A DNA stretch of 64,000 nt, from contig NZ_PVZF01000009.1 in the NCBI RefSeq assembly GCF_003002055.1, positions 62,001-126,000 on the forward strand, read 5' to 3'. The notes under the pieces were generated by a model. It did no database searches. It was not told where the DNA came from and saw only the letters and a program-made list of their open reading frames with translations. This DNA is from Kineococcus rhizosphaerae. GTDB lineage: Bacteria; Actinomycetota; Actinomycetes; Actinomycetales; Kineococcaceae. Below, piece by piece: positions 8,102 to 15,990 of this stretch (the first letter of the stretch is position 1; the number at the start of each line of letters is the position of its first letter). Both the position numbers and the translations under genes were made by a program.

Positions 8102-9696
8102 CCCGGTTCGCCGGACGGCTGCGCGGGGCGCGGGCGCGCGCCCTGGCCGCCGAGTCGCGGCTGCCCCTGCGGGTGCGGCTGCTGGTGATCGTCGTGGTGC
8201 TGCTGGTGCTGGCGATGAGCGTCACGAGCGTGGTGTCGCTGCAGCTGCTGCAGCGCAACCTGCGAACCCAGGTCGACGAGCAGCTCATCGAGAAGGGGAA
8301 GGTCGCGATCTACAGCGCCTTCCCGGTGTTCAACCAGTCCACGGGTCAGGCGCTGCAGCTGTCCGACTTCTACGTCCAGCTCAGCGACTCCGACGGCACC
8401 GACCCGGTCGCGGCCTGCCAGGTCGACGACCAGCACCGGTGCCTGAAGGCACCGGCCCTGCCGCGGCTGACGACGGCGTACGTCGCGGCCCACGGCGACG
8501 ACCCGTTCACCGTGCCCGACGCCGACGGGGGCGACCCCTGGCGGGTGCTGGTCTTCACCGCCAGCGTCAGCGGCAGTCCCACGACGAAGAACATCGCCGT
8601 CGCGCTGCCCCTGTCGGGAGCCACCCGGACGTTGTCCGACTTCCGGACGGTGGCCCTGGCCGTGGCGGCCGGGGCGCTGGTCCTCGGGGGGTTCTTCGCC
8701 GTCCTGGCGATCCGCCGCAGCTTCCGCCCCCTGGACGACATCGAGCGGACGGCCTCGGCGATCGCGGCCGGGGACCTGTCGCGGCGCGTGCCCGCCGCAC
8801 CGGCCGGCACCGAGATCGGCCGGTTGTCGACGGCGCTGAACACGATGCTGGCGCAGATCGAGGCCTCGTTCGGCGCCCGGCAGCGCTCGGAGGACCAGAT
8901 GCGCCGGTTCGTGGCCGACGCCAGCCACGAGCTGCGCACGCCGCTGGCGGCGATCCGGGGCTTCGCGGAGCTGTACCGGCAGGGCGCGGTGCGCGAACCC
9001 GACGACGTCGCGCACGTCATGGGGCGCATCGAGGGCGAGTCGACGCGGCTGGGGCGGCTGGTGGAGGACCTGCTGGCGCTGGCCCGGCTCGACGAGGCCC
9101 AGCGGACGCGCACGACCCGCCGCGAGCCCGTGGACCTCGTCGTGGTGGCCTCCGACTGCGTCCACGACGCCCGGGCGCTGGCGCCGGACCGGACGGTGCG
9201 GCTGACGGGGGTCCACGAGGGGGTCGGCCCGAGTTCGGCGGTGGTGCTGGCCGACGAGGCCGGCATGCGGCAGGTGCTGACGAACCTGCTGGCCAACGCC
9301 GTGCACCACACCCCGGCGGGGACTCCGATCGAGGTGGCCGTGGGCCGGGTGCGGGGACCGTCGGGCCCGGAGTCGGTCGTGGAGGTGCGCGACCACGGGC
9401 CGGGGCTGACGCCTGACCAGGCCGACAAGGTCTTCGAACGCTTCTACCGGGTGGACTCCTCGCGCCGGCGCGGGACGGGCGGCGGTTCCGGGCTGGGGCT
9501 GGCGATCGTCGCGACCATCGTGGACCTGCACGGCGGCACGGTGTCGGTGCTGCCCACCGAGGGCGGGGGGGCGACGTTCCGGGTGCGGTTCCGCGCCGAC
9601 GAGCACGCCCTGCAGCCCGGACCCGAGGACGGGGACGACGCGGACGACGACGCGGACGACGACGCGGACGCGGGCGGGGCGGGCATTCACAGCTAG
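8098..9696 (+). CDS. membrane sensor histidine kinase
   Basis: This 532-aa transmembrane kinase is the cognate partner of the overlapping response regulator. It has a TM helix near residues 25-50, an extracytoplasmic sensor domain of ~130 residues, a second TM (ALAVAAGALVLGGFFAVLAI), HAMP, HisKA with phospho-acceptor His in DASHELRTPLAAIRG, and a HATPase with N box (NLLANAVHH), G1 (VRDHGPGL) and G2 (GGSGLGLAIV). The C-terminus ends in a strongly acidic Asp/Ala tail encoded by three perfect 12-nt repeats. The tail lies outside known domains. Start and stop are unambiguous because of the ATGA overlap. Confidence 0.93.
   Translation: MTRFAGRLRGARARALAAESRLPLRVRLLVIVVVLLVLAMSVTSVVSLQLLQRNLRTQVDEQLIEKGKVAIYSAFPVFNQSTGQALQLSDFYVQLSDSDGTDPVAACQVDDQHRCLKAPALPRLTTAYVAAHGDDPFTVPDADGGDPWRVLVFTASVSGSPTTKNIAVALPLSGATRTLSDFRTVALAVAAGALVLGGFFAVLAIRRSFRPLDDIERTASAIAAGDLSRRVPAAPAGTEIGRLSTALNTMLAQIEASFGARQRSEDQMRRFVADASHELRTPLAAIRGFAELYRQGAVREPDDVAHVMGRIEGESTRLGRLVEDLLALARLDEAQRTRTTRREPVDLVVVASDCVHDARALAPDRTVRLTGVHEGVGPSSAVVLADEAGMRQVLTNLLANAVHHTPAGTPIEVAVGRVRGPSGPESVVEVRDHGPGLTPDQADKVFERFYRVDSSRRRGTGGGSGLGLAIVATIVDLHGGTVSVLPTEGGGATFRVRFRADEHALQPGPEDGDDADDDADDDADAGGAGIHS
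9634..9669 (+). repeat. three perfect 12-nt tandem repeats in the kinase gene
   Basis: The unit gacgacgcggac occurs three times in tandem, in frame, and encodes the acidic DDAD tail of the sensor kinase. Copy number could vary by slippage without changing the reading frame. Confidence 0.85.
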
Positions 9697-9784
9697 GTCC
9701 CAGTCGCTTCCAGGTGCGCCTGCAGCGGAGTGTCCGTCAATGGGAGTGGACAAGCCCAGGACCTACTCGCAGAGGTGAGCACCG

Positions 9785-11251
9785 ATGAACGGCCCCGACG
9801 AGCGCGACACCACCGCCGGCAGCGGCCACCCCTCGTCCGGGGTCGCCACCACCACGGCCCGCGACAACCAGTCCGGCGGCTACGGCGACTCCAGCCCGAC
9901 CCAGCCCCAGCAGCCCTGGGACTGGAACCGGGGGCCGTACCAGCAGCCCAGCGACCAGGGGTACGGGCAGTACGGGCAGCACGACCCGTGGACGACCCCC
10001 GGCGGCCCGACCCCGCCGAACGGCGGCGGCGGTGAGGGTGGCGGCGGTGGTGGCGGCGGTCGTCGCGGCCCGCGCCGCTCCCCCGGCTGGCTGGGCGTCG
10101 CCGGCATCGCCGTGGGCTGCACCGTCGCGGCGAGCCTGCTGACCGCCGGGCTCACGGGAGCGTTCGGCCAGTCGGCGACCACGGGCACGACCTCCTCGTC
10201 CACCGGCTCGGCGAGCACCCAGATCCAGGGCGTCAGCGAGACGACCGTGAACTGGCAGGCCGTCGTGAGCGCCGTCGCGCCGAGCGTAGTGTCGGTGACC
10301 GTGACCGGGCAGTCCGGCGAGGCGGAGGGCTCGGGGATCGTCTACGACTCCTCCGGCTACGTGGTGACGAACAACCACGTCGTCTCCGGCCTGGGCACGG
10401 GCGCCTCGATCAAGGTGACGCTGTCCGACGGCCGGGAGTACGCCGCGACCATCAAGGGCACCGACCCCGCCACCGACCTGGCGGTCATCCAGCTGACGGA
10501 CCCGCCGGGCGACCTGAAGGCCGCGACGTTCGCGGACTCCGACGACGTCGTCGCCGGGCAGGCCGTGATGGCGCTGGGCAACCCGCTGGGCCTGTCGGGC
10601 AGCGCGACGACGGGCATCGTCTCGGCGCTGAACCGCCCGGTCGTCACCCAGGCCGAGGACGAGTCGCAGCAGCAGTCCCAGGACCCGTTCGGGCAGTTCG
10701 GCGGTCAGCAGCAGCAGTCGGCGGCGGAGACGGTGGCCACCAGCGCGATCCAGACCGACGCGGCGATCAACCCCGGCAACTCCGGCGGCGCGCTCCTGGA
10801 CTCCTCCGGCAAGGTCATCGGGATCAACTCCTCGATCGCCTCGCTCAGCTCCGCGTCGTCCTCGAGCCAGTCCGGCAGCATCGGCCTCGGGTTCGCGATC
10901 CCCTCCAACGAGGTCAAGATGATCGCCGACCAGCTCATCAAGACCGGCACGGCGCAGCACGCGCTGCTCGGGGTGAGCCTGTCCCAGCAGTCGGCCACCG
11001 CGACGGTCGGCGACGTGACCCGCGAGGGCGCCCAGGTGGCGGCCGTCACCGACGGCGGGCCCGCGGCCAACGCCGGGGTCAAGGCCGGTGACGTCATCAC
11101 GGCCGTCGACGGCGTGAACACCGACGGGGCCGACTCCCTGACGGCGACGATCCGCGGCAAGGCCGTGGGCAGCACCGTCGAGCTCACCGTCGTGCGCGGC
11201 GGGGCCGAGCAGACGCTGAAGGCGACGCTCACGGCACGCGCGCAGGACTGA
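9785..11251 (+). CDS. membrane-anchored HtrA/DegP-type serine protease with PDZ domain
   Basis: This 488-aa trypsin-like protease has a long low-complexity cytoplasmic N-terminus rich in Gln, Pro and Gly, including a Gly8 run. A single TM segment follows (GWLGVAGIAVGCTVAASLL). The catalytic triad is intact: His in VVTNNHVV, Asp in DPATDLAVIQL, and Ser in NPGNSGGALLD. A Gln/Ser-rich loop (ESQQQSQDP) interrupts the protease domain. One PDZ domain (GPAANAGVKAGDVITAVDG) is C-terminal. It lies 88 nt after the sensor kinase, with agaggtgag before the ATG. The arrangement matches mycobacterial PepD, which processes misfolded envelope proteins and feeds back on MprAB. That function is inferred here. 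Confidence 0.92.
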   Translation: MNGPDERDTTAGSGHPSSGVATTTARDNQSGGYGDSSPTQPQQPWDWNRGPYQQPSDQGYGQYGQHDPWTTPGGPTPPNGGGGEGGGGGGGGRRGPRRSPGWLGVAGIAVGCTVAASLLTAGLTGAFGQSATTGTTSSSTGSASTQIQGVSETTVNWQAVVSAVAPSVVSVTVTGQSGEAEGSGIVYDSSGYVVTNNHVVSGLGTGASIKVTLSDGREYAATIKGTDPATDLAVIQLTDPPGDLKAATFADSDDVVAGQAVMALGNPLGLSGSATTGIVSALNRPVVTQAEDESQQQSQDPFGQFGGQQQQSAAETVATSAIQTDAAINPGNSGGALLDSSGKVIGINSSIASLSSASSSSQSGSIGLGFAIPSNEVKMIADQLIKTGTAQHALLGVSLSQQSATATVGDVTREGAQVAAVTDGGPAANAGVKAGDVITAVDGVNTDGADSLTATIRGKAVGSTVELTVVRGGAEQTLKATLTARAQD

Positions 11252-11603
11252 CCGGTCCCTCTCCCCCGTCCTGCATCCGGCGCACCTCGTCGAGGAACCG
11301 CCGCAGGTGCGCCGGTTGCGGGACGGGACCGGCTCGTCGCTGCGCGTCCTGCACCAGCACGCCGTGCAGCAGCAGCGGCACGACCAGGTCCTCGGGCAGG
11401 GGGTTCTCCGCCGGCAGCGACAGCGCCAGCGAGCGCTGGTCGGCGGGGGCTTCCCACCACCACCGCTCCAGCGCGAGGTCGTCAGGGGGTGTGGCGACGC
11501 GGGCGCGAGCGGGCTCGGGCTCGGGCTCGGGCTCGGGACGCACCGGCCGGCGCTTGCGGAACCCGGTCGTGGAGGGGGCCGACGAGGGACCGTCGAACTT
11601 CAC
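11229..11603 (-). CDS. uncharacterised small protein with Pro-Glu repeats
   Basis: I do not recognise a family. The 124-aa product starts with a basic stretch (FRKRRPVRP) and a PEPEPEPEP run. It continues with a soluble, probably helical region containing several Trp residues (ERWWWEAP) and the segment LPEDLVVPLLLHGVLVQDAQ. GTG 11603 has GGGAG eight nt upstream, which supports translation. The 3' end overlaps the convergent HtrA gene by 23 bp. Nothing in the neighbourhood assigns a role. Confidence 0.6.
   Translation of the reverse strand: MKFDGPSSAPSTTGFRKRRPVRPEPEPEPEPARARVATPPDDLALERWWWEAPADQRSLALSLPAENPLPEDLVVPLLLHGVLVQDAQRRAGPVPQPAHLRRFLDEVRRMQDGGEGPVSPARVP
11514..11537. repeat. four hexanucleotide repeats (ctcggg)
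   Basis: Four uninterrupted copies of ctcggg encode the Pro-Glu run of the small protein on the minus strand. They are a candidate slippage site that preserves the frame. Confidence 0.8.
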
Positions 11604-11790
11604 GGCCGCTGCTCCCGGGGCCGTCGGACCGCCTGCCGGCGGTGGGGGCGGTCGGCTCGCGTCGAGGTGGTGTGGGTGCGCACGCGTCGTCTCCCGGGTC
11701 GGCTGAGCGGTCGCGCGACCGGGTCCGGGGTGGCGTTCCGGGCAGGCTAGGCCCGTCCTCCTCCCCCCGGCAAGGGTGGCGCAGAACCCC

Positions 11791-12510
11791 TCAGGGCCGG
11801 CGCGGCAGGTCCAGGCGCAGGTCGCCGGCGATGACGGCGGCGGCGACCGCGGTCAGGGTGGTCCCCTCGCGGCGGGCGTGGCGGCGCAGACGCGTGAAGG
11901 CGTCCTCGACCGTGGTGTCCAGCCGGGCGGCGAGCACCCCCTTGGCCTGCTCGATGACGACGCGGCTGTTCAGGGCGGCCTGCAGCTGCTCGGACAGCAG
12001 CGTCCTCTCCCGCAGCGACCGCTCGTTGATGAGCCCGATGGTCGCGATGTCGGCCATCGCCTGCCCCAGGTCCAGACCGGCCTGGTCGGTCGGGCCGTCG
12101 GCGAAGAGGTTGAGGGCGCCGATGACCTCCCCCCGCAACCGCATCGGCAGGGCCGAGGTGTGGGCCACCCCCGCGGCGCGGGCCGCCGCGCAGAACCGCG
12201 GCCACCGCCGCCCCGCCGACTCGGTGTCGATCTCCACGTTGCGGATGGCCCGTCCGGTGGCGAAGGTGTCGACGCAGGGCCCCTCCTCGACCTCCAGCTC
12301 GAACAGCTCCAGGTCCCGGGTCGTCTGCGACGTCCCGGCGACGACCCGCAACCGTCCCCGCTCGTCGGACAGCATCAGCCCCGCCGCGCCGACGCCCAGC
12401 AGTTCCACGCACCGCTCGGTGAGGACGTGCAGGAAGTCGACGATGTCGAAGTCGTCCACCAGGGTGTCGGCCAGCTCCACGAAGACCTGCGCGGTGCGCT
12501 GCTCGCTCAC
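11791..12510 (-). CDS. GAF-ANTAR domain regulator (first of a tandem pair)
   Basis: This 239-aa protein has a GAF sensor domain (residues ~20-165; EEGPCVDTFATGRA and ALPMRLRGEVIGALNLF are typical). A C-terminal ANTAR RNA-binding domain follows (LNSRVVIEQAKGVLAARLDTTVEDAF). ANTAR proteins bind tandem stem-loops in nascent RNA and prevent termination, usually when a partner or ligand activates them. GTG 12510 has GGAGG just upstream, so it was preferred over an open extension to 12588. A second GAF-ANTAR gene lies upstream on the same strand, 62 nt away. The ligand and RNA targets are unknown. Confidence 0.88.
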   Translation of the reverse strand: MSEQRTAQVFVELADTLVDDFDIVDFLHVLTERCVELLGVGAAGLMLSDERGRLRVVAGTSQTTRDLELFELEVEEGPCVDTFATGRAIRNVEIDTESAGRRWPRFCAAARAAGVAHTSALPMRLRGEVIGALNLFADGPTDQAGLDLGQAMADIATIGLINERSLRERTLLSEQLQAALNSRVVIEQAKGVLAARLDTTVEDAFTRLRRHARREGTTLTAVAAAVIAGDLRLDLPRRP

Positions 12511-12572
12511 GGTCCCCTCCTCCCTCGTTCGTCCTGTGTGCTCGTCGTGCGGCGGGGGGTCGACCCGGGCGC

Positions 12573-13319
12573 TCACCCCGGGCTCCACGCGGTGTCGGGG
12601 CCGAAGCGCAGCCGGCCGGCCACCACGTCCGCGGCGACCTCGTCGACGGGACGGTCGTCCTTCCAGGCCCGCGCGCGCAGCAGCACGAGGGCGTCGGCGA
12701 GGTCGACCTGCGCGGTGACGCTGATCACGCCGGTCGCCTGGTGGACCACGGCCCGGTCGTGGGCCAGCGGGACGTGCCAGGCGGGCTCACCACCAGTGTC
12801 CTCCGGCGGGGTCCGCAGGGTGAGCAGCATCCTGCTCGCGGCCGTGGCGTAGGCCAGGGCCTCGGCGAGCTCGGCCCGGTCCAGGGGGCCCACCCGGTCG
12901 CGGTACAGGTCGAGCACGCCGATGCTGATGAGCCCGATGCGCAACGGCAGGGCGAAGACCGCGGCGGCGCCGGCACCGATCGCCGCGGCGGCGAAACCCG
13001 GCCACCGTGCCCGGCCGCCGACCAGGCGGTCGGCGCTGGCGAGGTCCGGGACCAGGACGGGGCGCCCGGTGCGCGAGGCGTCCAGGCAGGGCCCCTCGCC
13101 GAGGGTGAACTGCAGGTCTTCCAGGGTCCTGGCGACCTCGTCGGAGGCGGCCACCAGGCCCGCCGGGACCGCCTCGCTCGTCATGAGGGCCAGACCGACG
13201 CCGCTGACCGTCAGGGCCTGGTCGCAGGCGTCGACCAGTCGCTGCGGCAGGTCCTGGGGACGGGTACCGGGCGGAGCGAGCTCGAGGAGGATGGCGCGGA
13301 CGCGTTCGGTGTCGCCCAC
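12573..13319 (-). CDS. GAF-ANTAR domain regulator (second of a tandem pair)
   Basis: This 248-aa protein has the same architecture as its downstream neighbour but is divergent in sequence. The GAF domain includes LGEGPCLDASRTGRPVLVPDL and ALPLRIGLISIGVLDLY. The C-terminal ANTAR helices are VVHQATGVISVTAQVDLADALVLLRARA, with the usual Gln-Ala-x-Gly core. GTG 13319 has a GGGAAGGG tract upstream; an upstream extension to 13397 looks non-coding. It is probably co-transcribed with the next GAF-ANTAR gene. A possible role is an RNA-level stress response, inferred only from the family. Confidence 0.85.
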   Translation of the reverse strand: MGDTERVRAILLELAPPGTRPQDLPQRLVDACDQALTVSGVGLALMTSEAVPAGLVAASDEVARTLEDLQFTLGEGPCLDASRTGRPVLVPDLASADRLVGGRARWPGFAAAAIGAGAAAVFALPLRIGLISIGVLDLYRDRVGPLDRAELAEALAYATAASRMLLTLRTPPEDTGGEPAWHVPLAHDRAVVHQATGVISVTAQVDLADALVLLRARAWKDDRPVDEVAADVVAGRLRFGPDTAWSPG

Positions 13320-13434
13320 CGCTGCCGCCCTTCCCCGTGCCGTCGTCCTGCTGGTGCGGGTCTGCGGCACGAGGACCGCGCACGCGGCCGTGATCACCCG
13401 TTCCGACCGTACAGGTCCGGTGGGGTGGTGGACG

Positions 13435-14508
13435 TCACGAGCGCAGGCGTGCCGCCAGCGGGCAGGACCTGTCGCGCCGCCCGGCCAGGCCGACGGTGTC
13501 CAGGTGCCGCACCACGGCGCGGAAGGCTCCCGCGAACGTGGTCTCGGTGTAGGGGACGTCGTGACGGCGGCAGAAGTCCCGCACGAGCGGTCGCACCTGG
13601 CGCAGCGTCGGACGGGGCATGCTCGGGAACAGGTGGTGCTCGACCTGGTGGTTCAGCCCGCCCATCACGAGGTCGACCCACCAGCCCCCGCTGACGTTGC
13701 GCGAGGCGGTGACCTGTCGGTGCAGGAAGTCCATCCGCGCACCCGGCTGCAGGACCGGCATCCCTGTGTGGTTGGGCGCGAACGCGCCGCCGAGCAGGAC
13801 CCCGAAGCAGGTGAGGTCGACCGCCACGAAGGCGGCTGCCTTGCCCGGGGTCAGAGCGGACGACAGGAGCAGGAGGTACGCGGCCCAGCGGGTCAGCACG
13901 AGCGTGGCGTCCACGACCCGCCGCGGGCGGTGCGCGCGGGAGAGCAGGGCCCGGGCGCTGTCCACGTGCAGGTTGAAGCCCTCCAGCAGGAGCAGGGGGA
14001 AGAACAGCAGGCCCTGCCGGCGCAGGATCCGGCGCTGCAGCCGGCCCTTGGCGGACATGGCCTCCGGGTAGAAGGCCAGCGCCTTGGACTCGATGTCGGT
14101 GTCGCGCCCGCGCTGGTTCGGTGCGGTGTGGTGGACGCCGTGCTTGCCCAGCCACCAGCCGTAGCTGAGGCCGGCGCAACCGGCGGCCAGCGCGCGGGCG
14201 GCGACCTCGTTGGCCACCGGCCGGGTGAAGACCTGCTGGTGGGCGGCGTCGTGCCCCAGGAAGGCGAGTTGGCTGACGACGACCGCCACGACCGGCGCGA
14301 GCGCCAGGACGGCCCACGTGTTCCCCAGCAGCACGACGGCGACGGCGAGGGCGGCCAGGGCAGCGGCGCACGCGGCGGTGTGGCCGGCGTACCAGCCGGG
14401 CCGACGACGCATCAGCCCGCGCTCGCGCACCTCCTGGGCCAGGGCCCGGTAGAGGGCGACGCCGCTCGGGCGGGCCGCCGGAGACGCCTGGTCGACGGTC
14501 GTGGTCAC
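13435..14508 (-). CDS. membrane fatty acid desaturase, acyl-lipid/acyl-CoA type
   Basis: This 357-aa integral membrane di-iron desaturase introduces a double bond into a fatty acyl chain. All three histidine boxes are present: GHDAAHQ (HDxxH), GKHGVHH (HxxHH) and NHQVEHHLFP (QxxHH). Hydrophobic segments occur at ~45-85, ~105-120 and ~205-245. The QxxHH third box is typical of front-end (delta-5/6-like) and related actinobacterial desaturases. No cytochrome b5 domain is fused, so an external electron donor is needed. GTG 14508 is preceded by AAGGGGATC. It is monocistronic between the GAF-ANTAR pair and the DUF4031 gene. Confidence 0.9.
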   Translation of the reverse strand: MTTTVDQASPAARPSGVALYRALAQEVRERGLMRRRPGWYAGHTAACAAALAALAVAVVLLGNTWAVLALAPVVAVVVSQLAFLGHDAAHQQVFTRPVANEVAARALAAGCAGLSYGWWLGKHGVHHTAPNQRGRDTDIESKALAFYPEAMSAKGRLQRRILRRQGLLFFPLLLLEGFNLHVDSARALLSRAHRPRRVVDATLVLTRWAAYLLLLSSALTPGKAAAFVAVDLTCFGVLLGGAFAPNHTGMPVLQPGARMDFLHRQVTASRNVSGGWWVDLVMGGLNHQVEHHLFPSMPRPTLRQVRPLVRDFCRRHDVPYTETTFAGAFRAVVRHLDTVGLAGRRDRSCPLAARLRS

Positions 14509-14610
14509 GGTGATCCCCTTCGACGCGGTACGACGCGCGACCGGGTCCGGGGCAACACATCAACGGATCTCAGTGGACCACGCCCCGGAGGCGGGCGCAC
14601 CCGGATCGGC

Positions 14611-15177
14611 TCAGTCCTGGTGCAGCAGGAGCGACCACCAGTGACCGGGCGGCCGGTGCGGGATCGGTCCGTCGGGCAGCAGGACCCCGTCGTGGCGCAG
14701 GTCGACGCCCTGCGCGGTGCGCGACCACCGCCGGCGGAAGCCGGCCACGGGTCCGACGAGCCGGTCCGCGACGGGGAGGTCACCGTCGGCGCCGAGCAGG
14801 ACCCCGTCGCCGCACCGCCGGGCGAGCCGGTGGGTGCCGTGGGGCTCGGGGACCGTGGCGGCGCGCACGACGTCGATGCGGTGGCCGTCGACGACGGCGG
14901 TGGACAGCACCTTCTCCCCGCGACGCTTGGGCGTGCGCAGACCGGCGGCGCGCAGGCGGGCGATGAGCTCGCGGGTCGTGACGAGCTCGGCCCCGAGGTC
15001 GACGGCGGCGGGCACCCGTTCGACGGGGACGTCGTAGTGGTCGCCCTCGAAGGCGCGGCGGGGGACGCCGAGCCGGTCGGCGAAGGCGTGCAGCTCGGCG
15101 GTGGAGGTGTCGCTGGCCAGGTGGGCCCACCACCGTCCGTGAGCGGGGACGCGCGCGGTGTCGACGAGGACGCTCAC
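14611..15177 (-). CDS. DUF4031 domain protein
   Basis: This 188-aa cytosolic protein has the DUF4031 signature in its first ~80 residues: an opening SVLVDT, then WWAHLASDTSTAELHAFA, then GVPRRAFEGDHYDVP. The conserved His/Asp/Tyr residues suggest a small enzyme, but the function is unknown. The C-terminal half (VVDGHRIDVV...GHWWSLLLHQD) is less conserved. GTG 15177 coincides with the domain start; an open extension upstream runs into the divergent WXG100 region and is rejected. Confidence 0.8.
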   Translation of the reverse strand: MSVLVDTARVPAHGRWWAHLASDTSTAELHAFADRLGVPRRAFEGDHYDVPVERVPAAVDLGAELVTTRELIARLRAAGLRTPKRRGEKVLSTAVVDGHRIDVVRAATVPEPHGTHRLARRCGDGVLLGADGDLPVADRLVGPVAGFRRRWSRTAQGVDLRHDGVLLPDGPIPHRPPGHWWSLLLHQD

Positions 15178-15340
15178 GCGGTGGTCGTCCCGGTGTGCAC
15201 AGGGTCCACTCGCGGGGCCGGACCCGTTGCTGCTGTGGACAACTCCCGCCTCCCGTCGTGCCGTCGTCCTAGGTTTCCCGCAGGTCGCCCACCGGGGCGG
15301 TCCGTGCAGTCCGCGGGTGCCGCGGGGAGGGAAGGATGCC

Positions 15341-15631
15341 ATGAGCCGGTTCGAGGTCGACAGCGCACGCGTGGAGCAGGCCAGCACGGCGGTGGCGAGC
15401 TCGGCGACCAACCTCGCGGCCGAGGTCGAGGGGATGATGCGCCACCTGCTCGACCTGGAGTCGTGCTGGAAGGGGCAGGCGGCCAGCGGGTTCGCGAACC
15501 TGTCGGCGCAGTGGCGCCAGACCCAGGACCGCGTCCGCGGGTCGCTGGAGGAGATCCAGCGGGCCCTGGCGCAGGCCGGCCGGCAGTACGCCGACGTCGA
15601 GGCGGCCAACGCCCGGATGTTCGCCTCCTGA
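15341..15631 (+). CDS. WXG100 (ESAT-6/CFP-10-like) family protein
   Basis: This 96-aa helical-hairpin protein is of the type exported by ESX/type VII secretion systems. It shows the W-x-G turn (CWKGQAASGF) in the middle, flanked by two amphipathic helices, and ends near a Y-x3-E-like C-terminal signal (QYADVEAANARMF). The ATG has GGAGGGAAGG upstream. No ESX component gene or second WXG100 gene is nearby, so the protein is either a homodimer (as in Firmicutes-like systems) or pairs with a distant partner. A strong hairpin follows the stop. Confidence 0.85.
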   Translation: MSRFEVDSARVEQASTAVASSATNLAAEVEGMMRHLLDLESCWKGQAASGFANLSAQWRQTQDRVRGSLEEIQRALAQAGRQYADVEAANARMFAS

Positions 15632-15648
15632 GCGGGCCCGGACGCACC

Positions 15649-15677
15649 GCAGGCCCCGCCGGGTGGGCGGGGCCTGC
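15649..15677 (+). terminator. 12-bp hairpin after the WXG100 gene
   Basis: Perfect inverted repeat gcaggccccgcc / ggcggggcctgc with a 5-nt loop, 18 nt after the stop codon and without a U-tract. It lies between convergent genes and could serve both. Confidence 0.7.
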
Positions 15678-15694
15678 GGTCGGGGACCCGTGGG

Positions 15695-15844
15695 TCAGGC
15701 GGCGCGCGACAGCGGCGCGTGCGCCCCGGGGATGCTCCAGCGCATCTCCAGGTGCGGGCGGCCGGTGGTGTCGCGGACGGTCACCCAGTGCATGACGGGC
15801 GTGCTGCTCGCCTGCGGCGCGGTCTTCGTTCCGATGTTGGCCAT
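15695..15844 (-). CDS. 49-aa small protein of unknown function
   Basis: An ATG-initiated 49-codon frame encodes MANIGTKTAP... ending PGAHAPLSRAA. Its centre reads VMHWVTVRDTTGRPHLEMRW, with two Trp and three His residues. No signal peptide or TM segment is seen. Translation is strongly supported by AGGAGG six nt before the ATG, the best Shine-Dalgarno in this region. The 3' end sits just beyond the hairpin of the convergent WXG100 gene. I recognise no family. The compact beta-like segment and the absence of a neighbouring toxin leave its role open. Confidence 0.65.
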   Translation of the reverse strand: MANIGTKTAPQASSTPVMHWVTVRDTTGRPHLEMRWSIPGAHAPLSRAA

Positions 15845-15978
15845 GTGCCACCTCCTGTTCATCTGGTGTTCACCTTAGCGGATCTGACCGGTTTTCGAGC
15901 AACTCGTGACGCGCTTCACTCGATGTGAGCAGTGCCACACGGCTGGTGATCCCGTTCGGCGCGCCCCCGGAAGCGACC

Positions 15979-15984
15979 TACCCT
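15979..15984 (+). promoter_or_regulatory. -10 box for leaderless moaA
   Basis: TACCCT ends 6 nt before the moaA GTG, and there is no Shine-Dalgarno. This matches the actinobacterial leaderless TANNNT pattern. Confidence 0.55.
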
Positions 15985-15990
15985 GGGCCC

